A DNA stretch of 64,000 bases from Pontibacter pamirensis (GTDB lineage: Bacteria; Bacteroidota; Bacteroidia; Cytophagales; Hymenobacteraceae): positions 124,001-188,000 of the forward strand of contig NZ_SSNI01000005.1 in the NCBI RefSeq assembly GCF_010015475.1, written 5' to 3'. Positions 8,903 through 17,795 of this stretch are shown here, piece by piece. Made by a program: the position numbers and the translations under genes. Position 1 is the stretch's first letter. Each line of letters starts with the position of its first letter. Under the pieces are notes generated by a model. That model saw only the letters and a list, made by a program, of their open reading frames with translations. It ran no database searches and was not told the DNA's origin.

Positions 8903-9439
8903 AGCATTTAGTAGTATAAGGGGTGTGTTTTCAGGGTGTGTGCTAAACTCGAAATAGCTATTCTTGACAAGGCAGGCCATCACGTTTTAGAAGTTTTTCT
9001 CCTGCTTTTGCGAAGAATTTGATTTTCATTTTTCAAAAACCTATAGACATACCACTCCCGTTATAGAAGTGAAGTTTCTTTGAATAGAAGAAAAACACCG
9101 CTAACAATAGGATTTAAGCGTGATATATTAGGAAAAGTTTATTTTGTATACTTATTGCATATCTCAAATAGTAGCGTTCTTTAATATTGTAAATGTAGTT
9201 GATTTACAAGCTTAAAACCAAGTAATTAGCTAGTGAGGTTACAATATAAAATAGCACTTTTAAAACTATTTTCATGAGGTATGGAGATTGAGTTGATTTG
9301 AAATCGGCAAAGGGAAGTGCAAATATAGAATTTTTAGCAAAAACTGCTAAAATGATTAGTATTTATGAGATGCGTTTAGTATTTTTACGGACGTGTGGTG
9401 AAGTAGCCACAAAGTTTATGAACTAAAGCTTAGGCTATT
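8903..9439. other. divergent intergenic region, AT-rich
   Basis: This 537-base gap carries the promoters of the subtilase (minus) and the XRE/S24 repressor (plus). The repressor-proximal part holds a palindrome and repeated TTTAGYA-like half-sites, listed separately. I see no gene or RNA in the remainder. Confidence 0.6.
9332..9384 (+). promoter_or_regulatory. candidate operator cluster upstream of XRE/S24 repressor
   Basis: A perfect 8-base inverted repeat TTTTAGCA-n5-TGCTAAAA occupies 9332-9352. Two direct copies of TTAGTATTT follow at 9356-9364 and 9376-9384, exactly 20 bases (about two helical turns) apart. All four half-sites fit TTTAGYA loosely. The cluster ends 55 bases before the start of the repressor gene, the usual place for autoregulation. 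Binding by that repressor is an inference. Confidence 0.5.
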
Positions 9440-10228
9440 ATGCAACTGGTAACTTCAAACATCAGGCATTTGCGCAAAGGCGCTGGATATACCCAGGCGC
9501 AGTTGGCAGAGAAATTAGATATAAAGCGCTCGTTGGTGGGTGCTTACGAGGAGGGAAGAGCGGAACCAAAACTGAGCACATTGGTCAATGTTGCTCAGCT
9601 TTTCGATGTTTCACTTGACGAACTGATAAGAGCAGACTTGACGAAAGAAGGAACCAGAGCAGGAACTGCTGATGGTGTAGGCAAAACTTCTGGCGGCAAC
9701 ATGCGTGTATTGGCCATAACAGTAAACAACGAAGAAAAGGAAAATATAGAGTTGGTGCCTTACAAAGCCAGTGCAGGTTACCTGAATGGGTATGCTGATG
9801 CTGAGTTTATAGAAGATCTGCCTCGCTTCCGTTTACCGATGCTCGGCAACACAGGCACCTTCCGGGCTTTTGAAATAAGCGGTGATTCTATGCTTCCTAT
9901 TGCCTCAGGCACTGTTATTGTCGGGCGCTATGTAGAAGACTGGAACCAAATAAAAGATGGTACGCCATGTATTATTGTGAGTCAGAAAGAAGGAGTTGTC
10001 TTCAAAAGGGTATTTAATAAAATTAAAGACACGGCTGTGCTTCACCTGCACTCCGATAATCCTGTATACTCACCTTACGAGGTGCATGTAGAGGATGTGG
10101 TAGAGATATGGGAAGCGAAGTCCTATATCAGTTCTACCTTCCCTATAGCAGATCTCTCATTGGATAAGCTTTCGTCTATCGTGCTGGACCTTCAGAAAGA
10201 AGTGCAAAAGCTTAAGAAAGTAGACTAA
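9440..10228 (+). CDS. XRE-family repressor with S24/LexA-like autocleavage domain
   Basis: A 262-residue regulator. Residues 5-60 form a Cro/C1-type helix-turn-helix (YTQAQLAEKLDIKRSLVGAYE). A linker leads to a peptidase S24 domain with the nucleophile Ser150 in ISGDSM and the general base Lys189 in VVFKRVF. A candidate scissile bond Ala112-Gly113 lies in KASAGY. In the family, such proteins are self-cleaved on RecA filaments or act as phage-type and stress repressors; many Bacteroidota carry a chromosomal copy whose targets are unknown. It is monogenic with its own terminator. No phage genes are adjacent. Confidence 0.85.
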   Translation: MQLVTSNIRHLRKGAGYTQAQLAEKLDIKRSLVGAYEEGRAEPKLSTLVNVAQLFDVSLDELIRADLTKEGTRAGTADGVGKTSGGNMRVLAITVNNEEKENIELVPYKASAGYLNGYADAEFIEDLPRFRLPMLGNTGTFRAFEISGDSMLPIASGTVIVGRYVEDWNQIKDGTPCIIVSQKEGVVFKRVFNKIKDTAVLHLHSDNPVYSPYEVHVEDVVEIWEAKSYISSTFPIADLSLDKLSSIVLDLQKEVQKLKKVD

Positions 10229-10259
10229 AGCCTCTGAAAATAATTAAACAAGCTCTTTC

Positions 10260-10300
10260 GCCTGATACTGTATTTATGTGCAGTATCAGGCTTTTTTTAT
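10260..10300 (+). terminator. terminator after XRE/S24 gene
   Basis: GCCTGATACTG / CAGTATCAGGC stem followed by seven T residues. Confidence 0.9.
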
Positions 10301-10422
10301 GCCTGTTACTGCTCTAATAGCCTATTTGCTAACAAGAAATAACAATATGCGTAAAGCCATAGCAGAGTCTAAAGCCAAAAGCACTTATTTTTAATTACAA
10401 CGTATTACTCAGATACAAAACT

Positions 10423-11142
10423 ATGATCACACTGATAACCGCCGACAAGCGCCACAATGCAGAAGTAGGAGACTGGTTAAAGTCACACTACCATCTCTCA
10501 TTTGCCGATTATTACGATCCAGGCAATGTCGAATTTGGGCCTCTGCGCGTGTTTAATGAAGATGTTATACAGCCCCATTCCGGGTTTCCTTCACACCCGC
10601 ATGCTGAAATGGAAATAGTGCATATTGTGCTGGACGGCGAGCTGACGCATAAAGATGACCTGGGGCATGAAGTAACTGTGAAAGCAGGGAACGTGCAACG
10701 CATAACGGCCGGTAAAGGTATCAACGTGACGGAGACAAATGAAACAGACAACCCGCTTCATGTTTTCCAATTGTGGTTCCTGCCAAATAAGCGTGGCTTG
10801 GCTCCTTCTTATGAGAACATGACCCTTGATTTTCTAGATACCAAAAACACGCTTAAGCCTTTGGTAACAGGTCAGAAAGTGTTAGAGAACGTAACTTACA
10901 TGAATTCTAATTCAACTGTATACTACGGTAATCTGGGGCAGGGTGAGAACTATGACTTCAAAACTTTCAAAATACGAAAAACACTCGTTTATGTTATAGA
11001 AGGAAGTTTGCTCATCAACAATATGGAGGTAGGTAAGTATGACCAGGTGCGGTTGGAGTTTTTAGATGTGGTAAGCTTGCACGGTACAGGGGATGCCACC
11101 TTTCTACTGATTGATGTGCCCGCTGCCGAGGCTAATTATTAA
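10423..11142 (+). CDS. pirin-family bicupin protein
   Basis: A 239-residue pirin. The first cupin has the HPHAEMEI signature and GELTHKDDLG, followed by AGKGI and the C-terminal cupin. YhhW-type members can oxidise quercetin in vitro; the physiological role is usually unknown. In the family the metal is held by two His of HPH, a third His and a Glu in G-I-x-H-S-E. Here that segment reads GINVTE, so the third His is replaced by Val while Glu is kept. Metal binding or catalysis may therefore differ. The gene is followed by a hairpin with eight T residues. Confidence 0.85.
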   Translation: MITLITADKRHNAEVGDWLKSHYHLSFADYYDPGNVEFGPLRVFNEDVIQPHSGFPSHPHAEMEIVHIVLDGELTHKDDLGHEVTVKAGNVQRITAGKGINVTETNETDNPLHVFQLWFLPNKRGLAPSYENMTLDFLDTKNTLKPLVTGQKVLENVTYMNSNSTVYYGNLGQGENYDFKTFKIRKTLVYVIEGSLLINNMEVGKYDQVRLEFLDVVSLHGTGDATFLLIDVPAAEANY

Positions 11143-11227
11143 TAGTAACCTTATCTGTAAAAGCGACACCGGTATAGCTGACATCTTTTTCAGTTATGTA
11201 CCTGATTTAGTAAAACAACTTTATTCC

Positions 11228-11262
11228 ATAGCAGCCTGTGCAAACATGCTGCTATTTTTTTT
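11228..11262 (+). terminator. terminator abutting the next gene's start codon
   Basis: Stem ATAGCAGC (11228-11235) and GCTGCTAT (11248-11255) followed by a T run that ends at 11262. The next base begins the ATG of the downstream gene. Confidence 0.75.
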
Positions 11263-12042
11263 ATGATGTACAAAGACTTGCCATCCATCAAAGCCCTGCT
11301 TGATGATCGGGTTGAGAAGTATAACCAGCCTGCTTTTATTCCAAACGATCCTGTGTCCATTCCGCACCGCTTCTCTAAGAAACAGGACATCGAAATCAGC
11401 GGTTTTTTCGCGGCCATACTGGCCTGGGGGCAGCGCAAAACCATTATCAACAACTGCGTGAAGCTAATGGACTTTATGGACAATGCCCCGCATGATTTTA
11501 TTTTGCACCACCAGGAGCAGGACCTGCAGCGTTTGCTAGGCTTCAAGCACCGTACCTTTAACGATACAGACCTGCTGTACCTGGTCTATTTCTTTCAGCA
11601 GTACTACCAGCAGCATGATACCCTGGAGACAGCCTTTACAGGTGAACAGAATGGATATGGAACCCAGAAAGAGAGGCTGGAGCATTTTCATAACCTGGTG
11701 TTCAATCTAGAGGATGCGCCACAGCGAACGAAAAAGCATATCGCTACACCAGCCCGTAAGTCTGCCTGCAAGCGCCTGAACATGTACCTGCGATGGATGG
11801 TGCGGAGAGACAATGCTGGCGTGGACTTTGGCTTGTGGGACACCATGAAAATGAGTGAACTGATCTGTCCCTGTGATGTGCATGTGGAGCGGGTGGCCCG
11901 CCGCCTCGGCCTTATCACGCGCAAAGGCATGGACTGGGAAACTGCCGCTGAGTTAACTGAACATCTGAAGGCCTTTGATCCGACTGATCCGGTAAAATAT
12001 GATTATGCGCTCTTTGGGCTTGGGATAGAGGAGAAGTTTTAA
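11263..12042 (+). CDS. TIGR02757 family protein
   Basis: A 259-residue protein recognised as TIGR02757 (DUF2400) by its N-terminal IKALLDDRVEKYN, the segment DPVSIPHRFSKKQDIEISGF, AAILAWGQRKTIINN and the C-terminal CPCDVHVERVARRLGL. The last segment resembles the helix-hairpin-helix glycosylase fold, and the family has been linked to base-excision-type glycosylases, but no activity is established. Two adjacent ATG codons (11263 and 11266) are possible starts. A terminator hairpin ends exactly at the first one, leaving no room for a Shine-Dalgarno sequence. Confidence 0.85.
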   Translation: MMYKDLPSIKALLDDRVEKYNQPAFIPNDPVSIPHRFSKKQDIEISGFFAAILAWGQRKTIINNCVKLMDFMDNAPHDFILHHQEQDLQRLLGFKHRTFNDTDLLYLVYFFQQYYQQHDTLETAFTGEQNGYGTQKERLEHFHNLVFNLEDAPQRTKKHIATPARKSACKRLNMYLRWMVRRDNAGVDFGLWDTMKMSELICPCDVHVERVARRLGLITRKGMDWETAAELTEHLKAFDPTDPVKYDYALFGLGIEEKF

Positions 12043-12110
12043 TTTGCCGCAAAGAGTCCCGGCGAGACGAACTGTTGACAGTATGAAGGGCAGTTAGCTT
12101 CCGTAATTTC

Positions 12111-12153
12111 AGAGTAGCGGCCTGTTGGTAGTCGCCAAACAGGCCGCTACTCT
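12111..12153. repeat. perfect 16-bp hairpin, terminator or repeat copy
   Basis: AGAGTAGCGGCCTGTT and its exact complement are separated by 11 bases. It lies between convergent genes, so it can act as a terminator, but no T run follows. It is directly followed by GGAGCTAAAAG, which also follows the large hairpin near 1529, suggesting a shared repeat family. Confidence 0.6.
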
Positions 12154-12251
12154 GGAGCTAAAAGAGTATTAGAGTCTTTTACTATTGACATGCCATCCCG
12201 CTTGGACTTAAGAAAGAACAAATATAGATTTGGGTAAAGGCGAAACTAAAA

Positions 12252-12731
12252 CTATCGCAAAGAAGCATCGTCGTTTACTTCTATCCAATGGCCGTCCGGA
12301 TCCTGGAAATAAACCTGCTTAACACCATCCACGCGAACCGTTGGTGCTTTGGCTGTACCAGGCCAGTTCGTATACTCAACCTTATGTTTGTTCAGGTTAG
12401 AGATGAAGTCTTCAATAGAGAGTACGCTAAAGCACATGTGGTCATTTTTGTTCCGCTTAATATGTTGCTCTGCCCCCTGAATCAGGTGTAACTGCCCAGC
12501 AGGTCCAAGCGTGAACCAAGTATGCAAGCCATCCTTGAATGGCTCCGGAATCTGCTTTAGCTGTAATACATTTTCATAGAAAGCAGTGCTCTTCTCCAGG
12601 TCGTGCACATACATGGCAATGTGGTTCAGCGCTACAGTAGGAACTCCACCCGTATCCTTGGATTGGGCTTTTAATGTATGCAACGAAAGGCTAAATATGG
12701 CTAGCAGTAATAGGCGAAAGGCGTTTTTCAT
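12252..12731 (-). CDS. exported VOC (glyoxalase-fold) protein
   Basis: A 159-residue protein with a clear Sec signal (MKNAFRLLLLAIFSLSLHTLKAQ) and one vicinal-oxygen-chelate domain. The domain begins ALNHIAMYVHDLEKSTAFYENVL and ends YFQDPDGHWIEVND. His, Glu and a second His in the VOC metal positions can be seen (NHIAMYV, QLHLIQG, HWIEV). VOC members include glyoxalase I, dioxygenases and resistance proteins; substrate is not predictable. Export is the unusual point, since most VOC enzymes are cytosolic. It is transcribed alone. Confidence 0.75.
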   Translation of the reverse strand: MKNAFRLLLLAIFSLSLHTLKAQSKDTGGVPTVALNHIAMYVHDLEKSTAFYENVLQLKQIPEPFKDGLHTWFTLGPAGQLHLIQGAEQHIKRNKNDHMCFSVLSIEDFISNLNKHKVEYTNWPGTAKAPTVRVDGVKQVYFQDPDGHWIEVNDDASLR

Positions 12732-12975
12732 AAAAGCTTTGGATTTCTACAGCATTCAAGATACGGATAATTTATGGGAATTTGAATACAGCTCTAAACA
12801 AAGGAGCATATACTATAACAGCAGTTTTTGTGCTGCAGGTACATGAATCGCTACTCTATAAATTTATATCATAATATGAAAAATAAATTTTATTTTAGGA
12901 TTGTAAATGGCAGGAGATATGGCGTGATGTAGTTTCTGGTTAAAACGATTTTTAATCTATGAATATCTTTTTCAG

Positions 12976-13440
12976 ATGAAGCACAGTATTTTCGAACCTG
13001 AGGTAAAGCCGCTGCTTTTTAAACGGGTAGATAAACTTAAAGCTGATACCAAGGGAAAGTGGGGCAAACTAAACGCAACACAAATGATCCGGCATCTTTC
13101 AGAGGCGAATCGCATGGCTTTTTCAGAAATACCAATGCCTGACAGGAGCAATCTGTTAACCCGCACCCTTATTAAATGGATGTTCCTGAACAACATCAAA
13201 CCTCCGGGACGTGAGAAAGGGAAAATACATACTTTTCCGGAGGTGGATGTAGTTGGCTCAGGTATAGCTGTGGAGGATATTGAATCTGAAAAGAAAAGGT
13301 ATAAGGCCACCGTAGACCGGCTGATCAACACTCCTGTGCTAAGTGAATCTCATACCGCCTTTGGAAAGATGAGCAGAGAGGACTGGGGCCATCTAGCTTA
13401 CGCGCATGCTGATTATCACCTGACTCAGTTTGGTGTGTGA
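12976..13440 (+). CDS. DUF1569 / DinB-like protein
   Basis: A 154-residue protein of the DUF1569 branch of the DinB-like four-helix superfamily. The conserved features are WGKLNATQMIRHLSEANR near residue 30 and the C-terminal HTAFGKMSREDWGHLAYAHADYHLTQFG, with the three His that would form the metal site. DinB-like proteins are putative metal-dependent enzymes, some using bacillithiol; the function of this branch is unknown. Its stop codon overlaps the GTG start of the TPR kinase gene, so both should be translated together. Confidence 0.8.
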   Translation: MKHSIFEPEVKPLLFKRVDKLKADTKGKWGKLNATQMIRHLSEANRMAFSEIPMPDRSNLLTRTLIKWMFLNNIKPPGREKGKIHTFPEVDVVGSGIAVEDIESEKKRYKATVDRLINTPVLSESHTAFGKMSREDWGHLAYAHADYHLTQFGV

Positions 13441-15368
13441 GTGCGACAAACGAAAAAATCCAACTCCTCGAAGAACAACTGCGAGGCTCCGGTGATACGG
13501 TTTCAAGAGTTGACCTGTTGAACCGCCTTGCCTATGAGCTAAGGCATATTGATACTTCTTTGTCTTTGCATAGAAGCAAAGAGGCTATTGTACTCGCAGA
13601 AGAAGCCTCTTATAAGAAAGGTTTGGCTGAAGCCTACCTGAACCAGGGTTTTGTTGAAATGGTGCTGGCTAACTATAGTGTGGCGTTACAGATAATCAGC
13701 AAAGCTTCTAGTATTTTTGATGATTTAAAGGACAAACAGGGGCTGGGGCGTTCGCTGTACAACTTAGGAACTATATTCAGAAGTATCGGCGATTATAACC
13801 AGGCACTGGAGTCGTTCCAGCAAAGCCTTAGATTGCGGCAGTCAGTAGGTGATAAGGAAGGCGAAGCGAGGTGTTTCATGCAACTGGGCTATATCAGTAT
13901 TCAGTTTGGGAATTATAATGAAGCCACTACTTACTATTACAGGAGCTTAGTTATCAGTAGGCAACTGAATGACCTGGAGGGAATTGCTGCTGTTTTAGGA
14001 GGCATTGCCATTATAGAACATAAACTGCAGCAGTACGAGCAGGCAGAAGCTCATTTTCTTGAAAGCCTGGCCATACGGAAAGAGATAGGAGAAGTACACG
14101 GTTGGCTTGTGTCGATGAATTATCTCGGCGATTTGTATTTCGCAATGAACAGGTTCAGCGAGGCAGAAATAATCTTGTCAGAGGCATTAGTACAGGCAAA
14201 GCAGCATTCTAATCCCTTTCCGGCTAACTACTGCCGTTTATGCACCAGCATGGCAAAGGTTTATATGGCTAGCGAAAGGTTTGCAGAGGCAATTGATTAC
14301 CTGGAGCAATCTCTCTCCACCGCTAAAGATGCAAATCTGAAGTATCTGATTCATGACATTTATTTTGCCTTATCAGAAGTCTACAAGCGAACAGGAGACT
14401 ATGTGCAAGCGCTAAGCTGTTATGAGCAGTTCCACCGCTACAAGGAAGAAGTTATCAACCTGTCAGCGAGTGCCAAACTCAAAAACCTGGAGCTTTCCAG
14501 CCAGATAGAAGCTGAAAAGAAAGCGGCAGAAATACACCGGCTACGCCATATAGAGCTGAAGAAAACCTACGATCGGCTACGGGAAACACAGCAGCAGTTA
14601 ATTCAATCTGAAAAAATGGCTTCGCTGGGGGAATTGACTGCCGGTGTGGCGCATGAGATACAGAACCCATTGAACTTCGTGAATAACTTTTCGGAGGTAA
14701 GTATAGAGTTAATAGAAGAGCTCAGGGAAGAGAGGCGAAAAGAAGTCCGGGATGCTGGTCTCGAAGCTGAAATTATAATGATTCTGGAGCAGAACCTAGC
14801 TAAGATCCACTATCATGGAAAAAGAGCTGATAGCATTGTAAAAGACATGCTGGAACATTCAAGGGCTTCAGGAGGCGAAAAGCAACTGGTTGATTTGAAT
14901 GCTTTGGCGGATGAATACCTGCGTTTGTCGTACCACGGGTTCCGGGCCAAAGACAAGAACTTTGCAGCTAAACTCATTACACAGTTCGACACGCATTTAG
15001 GTAATGTGAAAGTGGTGCCCCAGGACATAGGGCGTGTGCTGCTCAACCTCTACAACAATGCTTTTTACGCTACTCAAAAAAAGCTCAGAAAAGTTGATAA
15101 CGATTATCAGCCGGAACTGAAAGTGAGTACGCATCACCAGGAGGACAAATTCGAAATTAAAATAAGGGATAATGGTATAGGTATTCCCAATAAAATAAAG
15201 CATAAAATATTTCAGCCCTTTTTTACCACCAAGCCAACAGGGCAGGGCACCGGCCTGGGCCTCTCCATCAGTTACGACATCATCACCAAAGGCCATGGAG
15301 GAGAATTGACTGTAGCGTCTGAGGAAGGGGAGTTTACTGAATTCACGCTGCTGCTACCCTTGATGTAA
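13437..15368 (+). CDS. TPR-repeat sensor histidine kinase
   Basis: A 643-residue cytosolic kinase. Residues 20 to about 345 are tetratricopeptide repeats (GRSLYNLGTIFRSIGDYNQAL and similar units, seven or eight of them). A coiled coil (residues 345-395) leads to a HisKA-type box with the phosphorylated His406 in GVAHEIQNPLNFVNN and an HATPase domain with N, G1 (DNGIGIP), F and G2 (GTGLGLSIS) boxes. No membrane segment or signal is seen. The TPR domain probably senses a protein partner. The GTG start at 13437 overlaps the previous stop. No response regulator is next to it, so it is an orphan kinase. Confidence 0.9.
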   Translation: MSATNEKIQLLEEQLRGSGDTVSRVDLLNRLAYELRHIDTSLSLHRSKEAIVLAEEASYKKGLAEAYLNQGFVEMVLANYSVALQIISKASSIFDDLKDKQGLGRSLYNLGTIFRSIGDYNQALESFQQSLRLRQSVGDKEGEARCFMQLGYISIQFGNYNEATTYYYRSLVISRQLNDLEGIAAVLGGIAIIEHKLQQYEQAEAHFLESLAIRKEIGEVHGWLVSMNYLGDLYFAMNRFSEAEIILSEALVQAKQHSNPFPANYCRLCTSMAKVYMASERFAEAIDYLEQSLSTAKDANLKYLIHDIYFALSEVYKRTGDYVQALSCYEQFHRYKEEVINLSASAKLKNLELSSQIEAEKKAAEIHRLRHIELKKTYDRLRETQQQLIQSEKMASLGELTAGVAHEIQNPLNFVNNFSEVSIELIEELREERRKEVRDAGLEAEIIMILEQNLAKIHYHGKRADSIVKDMLEHSRASGGEKQLVDLNALADEYLRLSYHGFRAKDKNFAAKLITQFDTHLGNVKVVPQDIGRVLLNLYNNAFYATQKKLRKVDNDYQPELKVSTHHQEDKFEIKIRDNGIGIPNKIKHKIFQPFFTTKPTGQGTGLGLSISYDIITKGHGGELTVASEEGEFTEFTLLLPLM

Positions 15369-15390
15369 TACATCTCGTATAGTGTCCTAC

Positions 15391-16152
15391 ATGCCATTTA
15401 CTTTTTCTCATCCTGCTATTGTTCTTCCTTTTAAGGCCATAAAGCCAGCGTGGTTCTCCACTACTGGGCTAGTGGTGGGTAGTATAGCGCCAGACTTGGT
15501 GTATTTTCTAAAAATGGGAGGCAGCGCTGACTTTGGCCATACACTAGCCGGCGTCATCATACTTGATCTTCCTCTTTCTTTTTTGCTTGCCATCGCTTTT
15601 CATCTTTGGGTTAGGAATATCCTAATTCTGCACCTTCCGGCTCCTCTGGATAAGAAGCACAGTGATTATTTAAATTTTGATTTTCTGCTGTATTTAAAAA
15701 AGCATTGGCTTCTGTTTTTTTTGTCTGTTGCTATAGGAGTTTTCTCACACTTGTTCTGGGATGACTTTTCAAAGCCAGATGGGTTTGTTTACTATTTTGC
15801 GCCCGCTTTCTTCTCACAAAAAATTCATGTAGGCCCCCTGGATATGCAGCTTTACACCCTGATTGAAAGAACTGGATCTGCCGTGGGGTTGGCTTTTCTT
15901 GTTTGGGTTGTATGCAGGAAAAGACTGGCTTCTTCAACGATCAACCCGCATTCGTTTAAGCGCAAGTTCGTTTACTGGCTATGTATTTTCATGGTTATGG
16001 CTATTGCTGCGGCTGTAAAACTGCTCTTTGACAAAGAAGGTGATTCTGTTAGTTATTATGTGGTTGTGCTAACAAGTGCAGGCGTACTCTCTTTTGTCTT
16101 TGTCACTGTACTTGCTCTTTTGCTCGACAAGAAAGTAAAGCAAACTGAATAA
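15391..16152 (+). CDS. DUF4184 family membrane protein
   Basis: A 253-residue integral membrane protein with about six membrane helices. It starts MPFTFSHPAIVLP and has GSIAPDLVYF, SHLFWDDFSKPDG, and a His/Asp set (SHP, PD, GH, SHxxWDD) that recalls metal-dependent membrane hydrolases. These features are the hallmark of DUF4184. Function is unknown. The ATG at 15391 is preferred over an in-frame GTG nine bases earlier because MPFTFSHP is the usual family start. It follows the kinase by 22 bases and is probably in the same operon. Confidence 0.8.
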   Translation: MPFTFSHPAIVLPFKAIKPAWFSTTGLVVGSIAPDLVYFLKMGGSADFGHTLAGVIILDLPLSFLLAIAFHLWVRNILILHLPAPLDKKHSDYLNFDFLLYLKKHWLLFFLSVAIGVFSHLFWDDFSKPDGFVYYFAPAFFSQKIHVGPLDMQLYTLIERTGSAVGLAFLVWVVCRKRLASSTINPHSFKRKFVYWLCIFMVMAIAAAVKLLFDKEGDSVSYYVVVLTSAGVLSFVFVTVLALLLDKKVKQTE

Positions 16153-16194
16153 GCCTCAGAGGTGTAAGCAGTGTAGCGGTGGGTGAGCAGCTCG

Positions 16195-17646
16195 TTACCA
16201 GCCACTCTTTTTCATCAAATGCTGGAATTCTGCTTTAGCATCTTTTATAATTTCTTCCTTGTCCAGGTGTGTGAGCTCGTAGTTTCTCTTTAATATTCTT
16301 CCGTCTATCAGCACGGTGTGCACATTGGCTGGTTGTGCGGCTTCCACTACAATGGAAGAGGGATCTGTCACATATCCCAAGTTTAGGGCGTTGGTAGATA
16401 GCATAACCAAGTCGGCACGTTTACCCGGGGTGAGTGAACCGGTGCGGTTGGCGATTCCTAAAGAGCGAGCGCCTTCGATGGTTCCTTTTTCCAGTGCTCT
16501 CTTCGCGGTCAGGTAAAACTCACTTCTGTCCAGGGCGTTCGCCAGGTTAAGGAAAACCTTCATAACAGCGAAAAGATCGGCGTTGCCTGATAGGGTAGTT
16601 GTGTCTGCAGACAAACCAATTGTGGCGCCTGCATCTAATAGCTCTTTTATAGGTGGAATGCCATACCCGATGCGCAATTCTGAGAACGGAGAAAGGCTCA
16701 CGACAGCACCGGCCTGCACAATACTTTTAATTTCAGCCGGTGTAGCGTCTTTGCAATGAATGATCTGCATCCCTTCCGCTAACAAGCCTGCTTTTGCCAG
16801 CCCGCTGATAACGCCTGCGGAACTGGCATGAACGGAAACGGGAATACCCAACTGCCGGGCAATGTTTACTTCTTTTGTCCCTGTTTCGAGCCTGTCAGTA
16901 ATGCCTTCCCAAGCCAGGCCCAGGTGCAGCAAATCGTTTGCGTAAGCAGGCCATCTGCTATGCAGCTTCTCAAGTAGTTGCAGGTCTACTGGTTTCGCAT
17001 CTTGTCCTGCAGGCATACCGAGAGAGTACCGCCCTCTTATGCCTGCCTCTCTGAGCGCGCGCAGGCTCGCTTCGGCAAACTCCCTATTTCGCACATTGTG
17101 GCTCCAGTCATGCACCGTCGTAATACCAGAGTTTATAGCTTCTGCAAGGGCGAGTTTAGTGGCAACATACATACTTTCTGCTGTATAATGCTGCCCTACG
17201 TCTCTGGTAACGGCAAAATACCCACGTCCTTTTACATTGCCTGCCATGCTGCGTAGCAGCGACGTCCACATATGCCAGTGCGTTTCTACCAAACCTGGCA
17301 TGACAATTTTGCCTTCACCATCCAACACCTCTGCACCGGTTGAACTAAGATTCTGGCCAACCTGCTTTATTTCACCGTCGCGTATAAGTACATCCGCAGA
17401 TTTAAATTCACCCTGAGCAGGGTCCATCGTAAGCACATAGGCGTTTTTAATCAGGTAATGGCCCTGCGCCGGGAGGTTTCTGCTTGCTTGTGGAGTTGAT
17501 GGCTTGGCAGCCTGAGCGAAGGCACCTGTATAACCTGCAAAACCTGCAGCACCAAGAGCCAGTGAACTACCCAGAAACTTACGGCGGCTTATGCTACTTA
17601 TGCTGTACTTTTTCGGATTAGAATGTTTATCAGATTGTGGGCTCAC
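16195..17646 (-). CDS. amidohydrolase, TrzN/SsnA-like, with Tat signal
   Basis: A 483-residue metal-dependent hydrolase of the cytosine-deaminase/chlorohydrolase group. It has a twin-arginine signal (SRRKFLGSSLALGAAG), the HxH metal pair in VETHWHM, further His in VHASSAG and IHCKDAT, and Asp in LSADTTT. The C-terminal beta sandwich ends GTIEGARSLG then GKRADLV. All four expected metal ligands are present. Members deaminate or dechlorinate N-heterocycles such as guanine or triazines; substrate here is open. Tat export implies folding with cofactor before transport to the periplasm. A ribokinase gene lies 149 bases upstream on the same strand. Confidence 0.85.
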   Translation of the reverse strand: MSPQSDKHSNPKKYSISSISRRKFLGSSLALGAAGFAGYTGAFAQAAKPSTPQASRNLPAQGHYLIKNAYVLTMDPAQGEFKSADVLIRDGEIKQVGQNLSSTGAEVLDGEGKIVMPGLVETHWHMWTSLLRSMAGNVKGRGYFAVTRDVGQHYTAESMYVATKLALAEAINSGITTVHDWSHNVRNREFAEASLRALREAGIRGRYSLGMPAGQDAKPVDLQLLEKLHSRWPAYANDLLHLGLAWEGITDRLETGTKEVNIARQLGIPVSVHASSAGVISGLAKAGLLAEGMQIIHCKDATPAEIKSIVQAGAVVSLSPFSELRIGYGIPPIKELLDAGATIGLSADTTTLSGNADLFAVMKVFLNLANALDRSEFYLTAKRALEKGTIEGARSLGIANRTGSLTPGKRADLVMLSTNALNLGYVTDPSSIVVEAAQPANVHTVLIDGRILKRNYELTHLDKEEIIKDAKAEFQHLMKKSGW

Positions 17647-17795
17647 GGTTATGCTTTTGATGAAGAATTATAGTTTACCTGCTGCTTCAGACCTTTAGTC
17701 TCTTTACTGCAGACAATGGCTTGTTATGTTTTACTTCCGGAATAGCTTTACGTTGATTTCTCTAAGTGTGCCTTGTAACTCAAGCGAAGTTTATT

